From positions 473,616,900 to 473,680,899 of the forward strand of contig NC_081406.1 of assembly GCF_030272615.1 (NCBI RefSeq): a stretch of DNA of 64,000 bases, in the 5' to 3' direction. The notes under the pieces are model-generated. The model saw only the letters and a program-made list of their open reading frames with translations. It was not told the DNA's origin and ran no database searches. Made by a program: the position numbers and the translations under genes. Below, in pieces: positions 1 through 12,503 of this stretch. Every line of letters starts with the position of its first letter. Position 1 is the first letter of the stretch. Source of the stretch: Cryptomeria japonica. Its lineage: Eukaryota > Streptophyta > Pinopsida > Cupressales > Cupressaceae.

Positions 1-69
1 TATAGGTGGATACATAATCAGGGAGGGATTTGTTAATAAATTCTACAATGAAGGCCTTCAACATCTATA

Positions 70-1601
70 TGTTGGCATTATAACAGACAAGGAGAGATTG
101 TTGGCATTTCAACAAGGATATTGAGAAGGTTGTTAATGATTATGGATAAAACTGATCAAGGATGTTTTACTGTCTTAATATTATTATTTTGTCATTGATG
201 TCAAGAAATTGATTTTCTAATTTAGTATGATGTTGTCATATCTTAAGAAGTATGATCTGATGAGTATAAAGATGTCGGTAAAAGACACAGAAAGAATATG
301 ATGAATAAGGGGAGAAATAAGTTATTCAATGGGCAACTATTACCGAGTTAGACAATGATGAGATCATGATGTTTAGATTGTTTTGATATCATACATATGT
401 TATTGATCGTTAGGTTAATACTATACTATGTTACCGAGCAAAGAACATAGTCGGTAAACCCTAAGGAACCTAGTCGGTAAATCCTAAGGTTATCGCTATC
501 GGTTAATGAAGGCAGAATGTCTACCGAGCAAACTTTAGTATTTACTGAGTTGCAACCGAGTAATAATAGAATGCATTGAATGAATAAAAGCATTATTTAA
601 TGAAGGAAGCTGATGAACTAGCTATGATTAAATGATTGGTATGTCGTTAATGTAGTTTGTTAAAGAATCTATGGCAAAGGAAAATCGGCAGGAAGATCTA
701 TAGCTTAAATTGAACCGCAATACCCTAGCACAAGTTCCAAGAAATGTATGCAAGTTCCAAGGTGGGGTAAAACTTTTTCAGATTGAAGGATACATTGAAC
801 CTGGTCAAAGTTTGAAGATCTAATGGCTATGATTGATCATGGGAAATGTGATCAAGGAGATTAAGTGGTTGGCAAACTGTTTATAAATAAGGAACTGTTG
901 ATAAACAATGTATGCAGGCAAGTGTATGCACAGGGATGCTACATAGTGATTATTGAGCACAGAAGCTTGAAGACTTGTTTGAATAACAGAGTATAGAGCC
1001 CAGCAGATGGACAAGATTAGTTCTATGTCTATATTGTATTGAGAAAATAAGAATCTACTTTAGCATTTTAGATGTGAAGTTGCAAATAGATTTTATTACT
1101 GTTATTTTGTGAAGTGACAGAAAATCTCTTAACCTAGTGGACTTAATAGTCTTATTTGTAAAACCCTCTAGCAAGGTGACATTCTGATTAAGTGTTTGAA
1201 ATCCTTTAACAAGGTGACTTCTAACAAGGTGAAGATCCTAACAGATCTGAGGGAAATCCCTTAACCGGGTCACATCTAGCAATGTGTTTGTAATCTTTAA
1301 CAGGATTTGCTTTTAACCGAGCATACTCTAAAAGAGTATATTTCTTAGTGGGTCTGAAATCCCACAGTGGTTTTTCCCTATTTGGGTTTCCACGTTAAAT
1401 CTGGTGTTATGAGTGTTATGATGTTCATATGCTTTTGAGTTTGCATGTTTAGCAATTTTGGTTATATTACTGAAGTATATGTTACTGAGGTTCAATCTGA
1501 TGTTTTTATGGAAAATTAAGTTTGTATGATTCACCCCCCCCCCCCCCCTCTCATCTTATTAGCTTGGCATTTGTACTTAACATTAAGTTTCAGAACTATC
1601 A
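70..1601 (+). repeat. 5' LTR of the copia element
   Basis: This 1532-bp LTR is almost the same as 8057-9618. It starts with one 29-bp unit (70-98) before a second TGTTGG start at 99, whereas the 3' LTR has two such units, which explains its extra 30 bp. A C-run followed by CTCTCAT lies near the 3' end (about 1533-1552), as in other copia LTRs here. The octamer TACCGAG and its complement recur within it. Confidence 0.95.
892..899 (+). promoter_or_regulatory. Candidate TATA box in 5' LTR
   Basis: TATAAATA lies in TTTATAAATAAGG and is conserved at about 8899-8906 in the 3' LTR. The position, mid-LTR and upstream of a presumed R region, suits the element's promoter. No start site can be proven from sequence. 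Confidence 0.45.
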
Positions 1602-1603
1602 AT

Positions 1604-1615
1604 TGGTATCAAAGC
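1604..1615 (+). other. Primer binding site, initiator-Met tRNA
   Basis: TGGTATCAAAGC begins 3 bases after the LTR end. It matches the complement of the plant initiator-Met tRNA 3' end (TGGTATCAGAGC) with one mismatch. This is where minus-strand DNA synthesis is primed. Confidence 0.9.
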
Positions 1616-1850
1616 TTTGGACTCCGGAAGAAAAGGTTAAAGGTACTTGAGGCAAAGATCCAAAGGTGTATAAGAGGGATGCACCAAAGCTGAACAAGTC
1701 AAGTTTCTCTACATGGTAGAAAAGGATGAAGCTGCACCTATCAGGAGTTGGAGAATATGTTGTATATTATCTGGAGAATGATTTCATTACATCAAGCACC
1801 TATCCATTAACAATGGAAGAGATAAGGCAAAGCAAGAACATATCCAAGCA

Positions 1851-2603
1851 ATGATTGAAATAACATCTGCATTGACCGACTCAAAGTTTAATGATCTGGA
1901 AGGCTGCAATGATGCAAAGACAATGTGGGACAAGCTCATATATGTGTATGGCAGTGATGAACATGTTCAAAGAGCAAAAGTGGATAGTCTAAGAGGACAA
2001 CTTGAATCTATGAGGATGAATGAAGGTGAGAACATAACCCAGTACAATACAAGACTAAAGGAGATTGTCAATCAAATCAAAGGAGCAGGTGGAACCATTG
2101 AAGAAAAGGATATAACAAGTAAGTTGTTAAGAACCCTTCTACCAGCTTATGCAATCTGAGTCTCTGCAATCAATGAATTAAGGTATGTACCCAATATGTC
2201 AGTTTCTTTAGATGCTACTATTGGTAAGCTACATGCATTTGAGTTAAGTAACTTTGATAACAGTGGGTCATCGGTAAATAAAGTTGAATCTGCATTTAGT
2301 TCTTTTCATATTGGTGAATCTAATGATTACAATGATAGAATGAGTAAATACACTAAAGGGGATCACAGTGGAGCAAGTGAAAGATTTCGCAAGAACATGG
2401 AGGAAGTACACAAACTGTATGAGGAAATCAGAAAGCAAGAAGAGTTTGAAGCACTATTAGCCAAAATGTTACCGAGAGGCAAAGGTAAGTATAAAGGAAA
2501 ACTACCTTTGAAATGTTTCAATTGTGATAAGATAGGACATATGGCTTCTAATTGTCCTGACAAAGATTCTACTGAAAAGAGAGATTAACGAGATGATAGA
2601 TAG
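1851..2603 (+). pseudogene. copia gag (capsid/nucleocapsid), broken
   Basis: The frame encodes a copia Gag. An N-terminal helical region of UBN2/gag type includes NDAKTMWDKL and a later segment on oligomer length. It ends in one CCHC zinc knuckle, CFNCDKIGHMASNC, at about 2515-2556, which in this family binds the RNA genome. In-frame stops lie at 2157-2159, 2586-2588 and 2601-2603, all in the same frame as the following protease, so gag and pol were once a single polyprotein. The true start lies upstream and is no longer clear; an in-frame ATG is at 1851. A three-piece remnant is certain; function is lost. Confidence 0.85.
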
Positions 2604-4591
2604 AAAGATAATCATTACAGAGGACACCGAGACTTCAAAAGAAGAGATAGAAAGTCATGCTTAATAGCTGATGAGGAATCCAATGATGATAAATCAAATG
2701 AAACTGATACAGAGGAAGTAGTTTATGTGGCTATCAAAGATGGATCAGATAAAGAAAGGTATGAAGAAAAAGCCCTAATATCTCACATAAATACTAATGA
2801 TTCTTGGATCATAGATAGTGGATGCTCACATCACATGACAGGTGATAAACACAAGTTTGTTATGGTAAGAGATTATGATGGAGGCTATGTAAGATTTGGT
2901 AATGATGCACCATGTCCGGTAAAAGGTAAAGGATCCATAACACTTCTTGACAATGCAAGATGCAATGATGTTTATTGGGCTGAAGGTTTGAAAAACAATT
3001 TATTGAGTGTAGCACAGCTAAACAATACAGGATACCGAATAGAATTTCAGAAAGGAATTGTCAAAGTTCATGACAAGAATGGAAAGTTAGTTGCTACCGG
3101 GACACAAACAAAAGGTAATACATTTCATCTTGACTCAACTCGGAATAAGTGTCTGTATGCAAAGATAGATGATACCTGGTTATGGCATAAAAGGTTTTGT
3201 CATGTAAATTTTGATAATCTGATCAAAATAAGCAAGAAGCGTCGAGTAAGAGGTCTACCGAGTCTTGAAAAACCTGCGAATGCTATGTGTCAGGATGCCA
3301 GATGGGTAAAATGACAAGATCAAGCTTTACAAGTAAGTCCTACACTTCTAAGGGAATTTTAGATCTTGTGCACACTGATCTTTGTGGTCCTATGAAAGTT
3401 CAAAGTTATTATGGTGATAAATATTTCATATTATTTGTGGATGATTACTCAAGGATGATGTCAGTTATGTTTTTAAAAGAAAAATCAGAAGCTGTTCAAA
3501 TGTTTAAATGGTACAAGGCAAGAGTTGAAAATGAAACAGGAAGACAACTGAAATCTTTTAATGGTACCGATTAAAAGACAGGTCTCTACACCGAGAACTC
3601 CACAACAGAATGGAATTGCTAAGAGAAGAAATAGATCTATTGTGGATTGTGCCAAAACCCTGATGATTGAAAAGAAAGTGCCACAAACATTTTGGAGAGA
3701 AGCAATAAGCACAACAGTTTACACCCTGAACCGAGTACAACTGAAGAAAGGAACTTTGAAGACACCATATGAAATCTGGTATGACAAGAAACCTAATGTG
3801 AGTTATTTTAAAATCTTTGTAAGTAGATGCTATGTACACAAAGATGATAGAAATGGCAAGTTTGATCAGAAAAGTGAAGAAGGAACATTTCTAAGTTATT
3901 CTTCTAGAAGCAAAGCATTTAAATGTCTGATCAAATCATCTAACAAAATAGTAGAAAGTGCAAATGTGAAAATTGATAAATTTGCAGAAAGAAATGATGA
4001 AGGAAATTCCAAGGAACTAGAAGATTATGATGAATTTGTCTATGTTCAACCGACAAGTCCTACCGAGAAAACTAAAGAAGGAGATGAAGAGAATATTCAG
4101 TTACTGAGTGATGAAGAAGATCATACAGAGCCTACCGAGCCTATATTAGCCAAGTATGTCAGAAGACATCATGCATCAAGTCAAATTATAGGAGATAAGG
4201 ACGATCTAGTGATGACAAGGAACAAACTGAGACAAAACACATGTCTGATATCTGAATTTGAACTGAGAATAGTGAAAGAGGCATTTAACAGTGAAGATTG
4301 GATAAATGTTATGATAGAAGAGATTGATCAAATCAAGAAGAATGACACATGGACTCTAATCCCAAGACTGAAGGACAAAAATGTAATCGGTACAAAGTGG
4401 ATTTTCAGAAACAAGCTGAATGAAAAAGGTGAGGTCATTCAAAATAAAGCAAGACTAGTTTGCAAAGGTTATGCCCAAGAAGAAGGAATTGATTATGGTG
4501 AAACTTTTGCACCTGTGGCAAGACTTGAAGGAGTGAGAACATTGTTGGCATATGCTGCTTTCAATAATTTCAAGGTATATCAAATGGATGT
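2604..4591 (+). pseudogene. copia pol 5' part: protease, integrase, start of RT
   Basis: The aspartic protease motif IIDSGCSHHMTG lies at about 2806-2841. Next come the gag_pre-integrase segment (LWHKRFCHVNFDNL, about 3180-3222) and the integrase core starting at DLVHTDLCGPM. A frameshift near 3287 disrupts the zinc-binding CQMGKM region. A deletion between about 3558 and 3567 removes the part that holds the second catalytic Asp. The position of the catalytic Glu reads AKRRNR, so Lys replaces Glu. The reverse transcriptase begins with [13 protein letters not shown] and [11 protein letters not shown] and runs to MDV at 4584-4591. There it is cut by a solo LTR at the first catalytic Asp motif. 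It continues at 6461. Confidence 0.9.
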
Positions 4592-6460
4592 TGATGTCAT
4601 GGAAATGGGGACAAGGCAACAACAAAGTTCAATGTTAATAAGTTAGTTTCAACCATAAAAACAAAACAAAGAACTAAAAACCATTCCAAACATATCAAGA
4701 GAGATTTCAAAAAGCATGAAAGAAGTTTAACAAAATAAAAGAAAGGAGAAGAGCCTCCCTAAGATGCTTCCATGATGCCTTTTGATGCTTCTCCCTTGTT
4801 TCTCTCCTCTCCAAGTCCCAAATGAGTGTAGCTCTCAGCTTTTAGCACTAGCCATGGATGCCATATGGAGATTCAAGATGGTTGAATATGATAAGCAAAT
4901 ACTATGCAAGAGTAGATAGTGATGCTATGAAAAAGCTCTATGCTAATGCCAATATAACAACAATACTCTAAATGCTTCCCCTTTGCTTGAGGAGAAGGGT
5001 TCTATTTATAGAAGAAATGGGGAAATGAAGGGTTAAGATTGAGCAATCTTAACAAGGGTTAGGATTGAAAGTTGGGGATCCATGTGCACAATTGGCACCA
5101 ATAAAATGGTGACAAGTGTCAACATAGGATTGGGTTGAGAGAAGAGGTTGGAGGCATTAAAGGCCTGAGAAGACCTCATGGTTATCTAGAAGGTAAGGGT
5201 CAAGTCTAAATTAAGATTACCCATTGGATTAAGAGTTAATCCAAGGATAAACCTTTGTGCAAATGATTAAGAGATAATCATGGTCAAAGCATTAAAGGCT
5301 TGATGAGACCCTTGGGTTGGGTAGAGGTTGAGTCAAAACAAATGTTTTAACCATGTGGGAGGGTTTGAGGTAACCATTAATGGTTATTGGAGACTTTGGG
5401 GATTAAGTGGTTGAAGGTTGAAAGCCTTCAATGGTTATCAAAGACTTTGAGCCATTTAGTGGTTGAAGGTTGGAAGCTTTCAAAGGTTATCCAAGACTTT
5501 GAGGGTTAATTTGTTGAACACACAAAGCATTAATTGCTTTTTAAAGACTTTGGAGTCTTTGAGAAGTGACTCCAATTTGCTTAGGAATGTGACAATATTT
5601 AGGGGATGGATTAGGCTAATTAGGAAGGGTTTAGAAGAATCTAGAAGGGGTTTAGACATACAAGTGGATTTTGTAGGAAAATGCAAGTGGGAGAAATTTT
5701 GGTATTTTCAATTAAAATAAAATCATTTATTTCAATTAAATGGTGTAATTTGCATTTGGATAAATATTCAAATAAATATTAATTTATTTAAATGAGAAAA
5801 ATGAAGATAAAGCATTAAAATGCTTGAAGACTTTGAGGGAAACCATTAAAGGCTTGAAGACTTTAAGGAAAACCATTAAAGTCTTAAGAAGATTATAGAA
5901 GGAAGCCATCAAGTTTGAAGACTTTAAAGCCATCAAGTTTGAATACTTTAAGGGAAACCATTAAAGGTTTCAAGTGGGTGAGGATAAATAGGATTTTAAA
6001 TAAATAATTTATTTAAAATAGTTGTGCAACTTGCTTTTGTAGGAAAATACAAATGGGTGGAGGATAAAGGTGATTTAAATAAATTATTTATTTAAAATAA
6101 TTGTGCAACTTGCTTTTATAGGAAAATACAAGTGGGTAGAGGATAAAGGTGATTTAAATAAATGTTAATTTATTTAAATGTGAGAGGTGGGATTTTGGGG
6201 GATTTAAATAAATATTAATTTATTTAAATGTGAGAGAATATTTTAATTAAATAAATATGATTTATTTATTTAATTAATGGTCTGAATTTGGTTAAGTGAA
6301 TTAAATCAAATAAATTGAATAATTTATTTAATTAATAGGAGAAGAGGGTTAAGATGAATTAATTAAATATATTAATTTAATTAATTATTAATTGATGGTT
6401 AAATAATCAAATAAATATTAAATATTCATTTAATTAAGTGGACAGATTTATGTGACTACA
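4592..6460 (-). mobile_element. Solo LTR of a gypsy family, nested in the copia RT
   Basis: The 1869-bp unit starts TG and ends CA, with the exact 5-bp duplication GATGT at 4587-4591 and 6461-6465. Its sequence is closely related to the LTRs at 23463-25490 and 37998-40026, and shares their final stretch up to GTGACTACA on the plus strand. It has fewer internal tandem repeats, which accounts for most of the length difference, and its first 100 bases are diverged. A TATA box reads CTATAAATAG on the minus strand (5002-5011), so the LTR faces minus. No internal region remains, as expected after LTR-LTR recombination. Confidence 0.9.
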
Positions 6461-7669
6461 GATGTCAAATCTGCATTTCTGAATGGTATATTAGAAGAAG
6501 AAGTTTTTATTGAACAACCTGAAGGATTTGTTGAGGACAAGAGTAAAAACCAGGTATGTAAATTGAACAAAGCCTTATATGGTCTGAAACAAGCACCTAG
6601 AGCATGGTATGAAAGATTGCACTCTTATTTAATCAAGATTGGTTTTATAAGAACAAGTGAAAACAACAATATGTACATGAAGAATAATGAAAATGGAATA
6701 CTGATCTCAGCCATATTTGTTGATGATATTATATTTTGTGGAAATGACTCTCTATGCAAGAACTTTGGAAATGAAATGAGCAAAGAATTTGAGATGTCAT
6801 TAATCAGTGAGATAAATTATTTTATAGGTTTACAAATACTGCAAATGAAGAATGAGATTTTCATTACTCAATCCAAGTACATAAAGGAAATCTTGAAGAA
6901 GTTTGGAATGGAGGATTCAAAACCAGTAAGTACTCCTATGACTACCAACTGTAAACTATCAAAGAATGATGAATTTGCATCTGTTGATGAGACACTTTAC
7001 TGATCCATTATTGGAAAGCTACAATATGTTGTTCACAGCAGGCCAGATATAGCACATGCAGTAGGTATAGTTGCAAGATTCTCTGCAGACCCTAAGGAAA
7101 CACACATGACAACAATCAAAAGAATTTTCAAATACTTGAAAGGCACTGAGGTTTATGGCTTAGTATATTAGAAAGGAAATGATTTTGATTTAAAAGTTTA
7201 TACTGATATTGATTGGGCAGGCAACATTGATGACAGGAAAAGCACAAGTGGAGGAGCTCTCTTTTTAGGAGAAAGACTAGTAAGTTGGCTTAGCAAGAAA
7301 CAAGGATGTGTTTCACAGTCAACAACAGAAGCCGAATATGTTGTTGTAGCATTGAATTGCACCAACATAGCATGGATCAAACAACTGTTGGATGGTATAA
7401 ATGAGAAAGTTACCGAGCCAGTAACTATATTCTATGACAATACTAGTGCCATTAACATTTCAAAGAATCTTGTTATGCACTCTAAGACAAAGCACATCTC
7501 TATCAAATATCATTATCTTAGAGAAGAAGCTCAAGAGAAGAAAGTGGTGTTGGAATATGTTAGCACAAAGGAACAAATAGCAGATATCTTCACCAAGCCA
7601 CTACCAAGAGACACTTTTGAGTATCTCAGAAGTAAGTTAGGGGTCCTACCCCTATCTTCTACTCACTGA
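6461..7669 (+). pseudogene. copia pol 3' part: rest of RT and RNase H
   Basis: The frame resumes at DVKSAFLNG and continues with LYGLKQAPRAWYERL and the catalytic FVDDII (YVDD box) near 6718-6735. The connection region and RNase H follow, with DWAG at about 7211-7222 and STTEAEY at 7321-7341. The protein ends at 7669 after TKPLPRDTFEYLRSKLG, a usual copia C-terminus. In-frame stops occur at 7001-7003 and 7169-7171. Apart from these stops the catalytic residues survive, so this half decayed less than the integrase. The first five bases are the duplicated target site of the solo LTR. Confidence 0.9.
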
Positions 7670-8044
7670 CCGAGTTCGGTGAAAGCATCAATTCGATGAC
7701 TCTACAGAATATCTTTTAGGAGTTGATGTTGATTTACACACTTTAGGAGGTTTTCTAAAGGTGTGCAGGAAACAATACAGGGAACAGGAATTGAAGACAC
7801 AAATGCTCTGACTGAGACTAAGTTGACACATAACAGCAGGAAATCACTTCATACAGGAAGAAATTATGTTTTAGTTCTTTAATTTTTGGCATTGTTGTCA
7901 AAGGGAGAGAAGACTGAAGAAAAGAGGAGAAGACTAATGTATGGGGGAGAATTTTGATGACAGGGGGAGAGCATCTCAACATTTCAGAATCTCACAGCAA
8001 TCTGAATCAATTAGGTCAAATCAATTAGTTTTGCCATCAATGCC
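7670..8044 (+). other. Non-coding spacer between pol and the 3' LTR
   Basis: No env-like or other frame is visible here. It holds short purine-rich blocks such as AGGGAGAGAAGA near 7902 and GGGGGAGA near 7944 and 7965, resembling extra polypurine tracts, before the PPT itself. Confidence 0.7.
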
Positions 8045-8056
8045 AAAGGGGGAGAT
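8045..8056 (+). other. Polypurine tract of the copia element
   Basis: AAAGGGGGAGAT directly abuts the TG start of the 3' LTR. This is the expected primer for plus-strand DNA synthesis. Confidence 0.9.
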
Positions 8057-9618
8057 TGTTGGCATTATAATAGACAAGGAGAGATTGTTGGCATTATAAA
8101 AGACAAGGAGAGATTGTTGGTATTTCAATAAGGATATTGAGAAGGTTGTTGATGATTATGGATAAAACTGATCAAGGATGTTTTACTATCTTAATATTAT
8201 TATTTTGTCATTGATGTCAAGAAATTGATTTTCTCTAATTCAGTATGATGTTGCCATATCTTGAGAAGTATGATTTGATGAGTATAAAGATGTTGGTAAA
8301 AGACACAGAAAGAATATGATGAATAAGGGGAGAAATAAGTTATTCAATGGGCAACTATGACCGAGTTAGACAATGATGAGATCATGATGTTTAGATTATT
8401 TTGATATCATACATATGTTATTGATTGTAAGGTTAATACTATACTATGTTACCGAGCAAAGAACCTAGTCGGTAAACCCTAAGGAACCTAGTCGGTAAAC
8501 CCTAAGGTTATCACTATCGGTTAATGAAGGTAAAATGTCTACCGAGTAAAGTTTAGTATTTACCGAGTTGCAATCAAGTAATAACAAAATGCATTGAATG
8601 AATAAAAGCATTATTTAATGAAGGAAGCTGATGAGCTGGCTATGATTAAATGATTGGTATATCGTGAATGAAGTTTGTTAAAGAATCTATGGTAAAGGAA
8701 AATCGACAGGAAGATCTACAGCTTAAATTGAACCATAATACCCTAGCACAAGTTCCAAGAAATGTATGCAAGTTCCAAGGCGGGGTAAAACATTTTTAGA
8801 TCGAAGGATACATTGAACCTGGTCAAAGTTTGAAGATCTGATGGCTATGATTGATCATGGGAAATGTGATCAAGGAGATTAAGCGGTTGGCAAATTGTTT
8901 ATAAATAAGGAACTGTTGATAAACAATGTATGCAAGCAAGTGTATGCATAGGGATGCTACATAGTGATTACCGAGCACAGAAGCTTGAAGACCTGTTTGA
9001 ATAACAGAGTATAGAGCCCAGTAGATGGACAAGATTAGCTCTATGTCTATATTGTATTGAGAAAGTAAGAATCTGCTTTAGCATTTTAGATGTGAAGTTG
9101 CAGATAGATTTTATTACTGTTATTTTGTGAAGTGACAGAAAATCTCTTAACCGAGTGGACTTAACAATCTTATTTGTAAAACCCTCTAGCAAGGTGACAT
9201 TTTGATTGAGTGTTTGAAATCCTTTAACAAGGTGACTTCTAACAAGGTGAAGATCCTAACAGATCTGAGGGAAATCCCTTAACCGGGTCACATCTAGCAA
9301 TGTGTTTGTAATCTTTAACAAGATTTGCTTTTAACCAAGCATACTCTAGAAGAGTATATTTCTTAGTGGGTCTGAAATCCCACAGTGGTTTTTCCCTATT
9401 TGGGTTTCCACGTTAAATCTGGTGTTATGAGTGTTATGATGTTCATATGCTTTTGAGTTTGCATGTTTAGCAGTTTTGGTTATATTACTGAAGTATATGT
9501 TACTGAGGTTGAATCTGATGTTTTTATGGAAAATTAAGTTTGTATGATTCACCCCCCCACCCCCCTCTCATCTTATTAGCTTTGCATCTATACTTAACAT
9601 TAAGTTTCAGAACTATCA
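8057..9618 (+). repeat. 3' LTR of the copia element
   Basis: This 1562-bp LTR ends in TATCA, followed by the duplication CTATA. It carries two copies of the 29-bp terminal unit (8057-8085, 8086-8114) where the 5' LTR carries one. Otherwise it is collinear with 70-1601, with scattered substitutions, so the insertion is not recent. Confidence 0.95.
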
Positions 9619-9623
9619 CTATA

Positions 9624-12498
9624 TATGTAGACTTATATGGACTAAGGCATCAGTTACAAGATCTATTATTTCATCAAGTTGTTAAAATATACTTGTATGT
9701 CACTTGTTGTTGTGTTATCTATATATGGAAGATTATCTAACATTCTACAGACTATGGGTAATAAGTGGCAAGCATGCAAAATATTCTGGGTGAGAATTAA
9801 AGTTAAATACTGCCATTTCTATCTTTTGCCCATTTTGTATCGATTTTACATGGTTGTGTGAGTTATCTTGACACGGATATAGTCATGACAAAATCCCCTT
9901 TATTCCCTTTTGTTATTGTATCCTGGATATCATCCATTATTGGGGATAGCATCCTAATACAAAAACAAAAGGAAGTAAATACGTGGTTCATAACTATTGA
10001 TGTGCATTTTTCAAAAAGGGAATTACTATGAACTTATTTTATGAATATATCATATCAACTACTTTTCACTTGTAGATAAATGAGGTTAAGGTTTTAAGAC
10101 ACGTTAAAGTAGGAAATCGAAACACTCTATTTATATTTCTCTATTTATATTTCTCTGTTTAAATTTTGGAATGGCAGATCCAATCGGATAACTGGCTGAG
10201 GAATAATCCTAGACTGGAATATAAAATATAGAATTTGAAATAGGAAAATTAAATTTTACTAACAATCTTGGCAAGTGGTATGAAAACTAATCATGCAGGG
10301 TGAGCAAGGCCATCTTAAACAAAAGAAAGGAAGATAGCTATGCTAAAACGGCCTATAAACAACATTAAATCAAAGCTCAAACTCAAGACAGGGCACAAGG
10401 AGAGCAGTGATAATTGTAATATGTTAAAAGGGGCTTGTAAGGGAAAGAAAATATCTTCCCACCCTGATCACCCTTAGCCCGGGGTGCTATTGTAATTTTC
10501 AAAAATCTTGTTCTTATATATTATAGTTGTAGGATTTTTCTGGACTTTGGTCCCGAGCAAGGCCGAAGGTTTTCTCGCCTCCACTCTTTCCTACCGGCGC
10601 CTGCACGAGTGGAGTGTTGTAAATTTTATTAATGATTAATAAAAATTTCAGCTTCAGCCTTTTACCGATCAAAAAAATAAAAATAAAAAATAACCAAGCC
10701 CAATAAAATAAAATAACCCAAGGGCTATAAAATAAATTAAAGCCATTAAATAGAATAGAGCAAATATCAATCCCAAATAATATTAATTCAATAAATATAT
10801 AAAAGCTAATTAAATAAATAAACAATATTATAAATTAAACTAAATTAAATTAATTAAGAAATAATCAAATAACCAAACAAATAATTAATAAATCATAAAT
10901 CAATAAATAAACCATAGATAATTAAATCTCAATTAATGGTTAAATCGAATAACTAATTTAATCAAATAACCATCAAAGACAATTATTACATAATCAAATA
11001 ATTTCACATATACAAATAAGTAACCATAACTCTAAACATTTTATGCCAAGGGAAGAACACACAACACAAAACTCTGACTCCAACATATGTCGTGGCGTAA
11101 TCAACAAGGTACACAACTTAGACCTAGAGTGTGTGAGGGAAACTATGTCATCTTCGTCAACTTGCCATTGGGATAAAGACACGCTCAGACCTTTGAAGCC
11201 AAGTGGAGTCGATGTCTAGTACCTGCAAACCTACATCAAACACTAAACACAACCTATACGATACATATACATCATAATAAATAGACAAGTGATAGAGAAT
11301 CGCGATGATGTATCATTCTTGCAATGAGTGGTATGACATCGTCTCTACTCACGAAGATAGTCACACATAATAACATCAAACACCGCATAGAATCATAATC
11401 ATAAAATAGGGTTAGTACCATCATGTATCATACAATCCACATTAGAAATTATCACATGTAAATTCATGAGCCATATAAATCTATCCATCAAGGCGATACT
11501 ACGTATTAACATCCACAAGAATCATCAAAATGCTATATATCATATAATAAGTCTACCATCATCAATCACATGAATCTCCAAAATATAATGAGTCATATTG
11601 AATAATCATAAGTCCATGTAAAGTCCTAATATCAATGATACCATCTAAGATAGCAATAGAGTCATAAATAACCATCCATGTATCCATCATAGGTCTATAT
11701 AAGTCTATCAAAATGTAAGTCTAGGAGGGACACTATAAAAAGAGTTTGTTATTCTTTCTTTTCCTGGGTAACATCTGTGGGTGTGGAATAAATAAACTTT
11801 GTATTACTTATCTATATTCACTTATTTTAAGTCCAATATTTCACAACTACTTTCATGATAATGAGTAGGTGGCAGTTTACCTTTTTTGCTTTTTGGTGAA
11901 AAGCATACCCTGTTTTCTTTCATCGCATATCTTTCGAAGGTAGTTGTGCCTTGTAAAATAAGCAGAGAGCACTTGCAAATGCCATTGCATGTGACTCAAC
12001 TGTTGTTCAAATTGTCATTGATATGGGCAAGAGAGCATAAAACTGAAGTGACAAATTTGTTGACCAACAAGGGTTTTTATGCATGTTTTTTGTGAGTTTT
12101 ATTTAGTTTTAATTGATTTTTATTTATTTATTTTTTATGAGAGTTTATTTCATTATTATTTTCATGAAGTTTTAAAGAGAAAAATTGTTGTTGTAATTTG
12201 TGAAGATTTTTCAAAGGATTTTTGTGTCAAGGATTTGGAGGAGGGTTTGCAGCTTTTCAAGATGGATTAACGTTTGTTTTCTCAGTTTGCTTTGGAATGT
12301 GGATTAGTTACTTTGAGCTTGCTTGTTGATATTTTATTACTGGTTGAAGAAACATTCATGGTTCTAAATTCATGTGCAAATATACTCTCTCTTCTTTATC
12401 TTTCTTCACAAGTTTCCAAGTAGGTACTTATTTCCTAGATTTATTTTCAGTTTGATTTGTAATATTGGTTAAATGGATTATCAGGGCTATTTGGGGAT
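9624..12498. other. Unassigned AT-rich sequence between two elements
   Basis: This is continuous with 1-69 before the copia insertion. I see no gene that I can defend. It is mostly AT-rich, with a LINE-like tail at 10520-10692. Short readable stretches around 11950-12030 and 12165-12265 (for example RKIVVVICEDFSKDF) look faintly exon-like but match nothing I recognise and are broken by stops. Confidence 0.6.
10520..10692 (+). mobile_element. Probable 3' end of a 5'-truncated LINE
   Basis: The segment ends TTTTACCGATC followed by an A-rich tail of the form (A)nT(A)n at 10671-10692. That closely resembles the 3' end of the LINE at 57588-59004 (ATTATCGATAAAAATAAATAAAAAA on its own strand). The GC-rich stretch just upstream differs sharply from its AT-rich surroundings. 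No target duplication was found, so the 5' boundary is a guess. Confidence 0.45.
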
Positions 12499-12503
12499 GT
12501 ATT

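Larger units (their letters stand above)
70..9618 (+). mobile_element. Complete Ty1/copia LTR retrotransposon, coding region decayed
   Basis: Two direct LTRs (70-1601 and 8057-9618) begin TGTTGG and end TATCA. The 5-bp target duplication CTATA is exact (65-69 and 9619-9623). An initiator-Met primer site follows the 5' LTR and a polypurine tract precedes the 3' LTR. The order protease, integrase, reverse transcriptase, RNase H is diagnostic of Ty1/copia. One original reading frame runs from about 1820 to 7669, broken by at least five stops, one frameshift, an integrase deletion and a 1.87-kb solo LTR at 4592-6460. It cannot move by itself. The lineage within copia is not determined. Confidence 0.95.

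Noticed and set aside
11886-12270. Small host exons
   Set aside because: Two short frames look partly protein-like, but I recognise no family and stops are frequent; composition alone could explain them.
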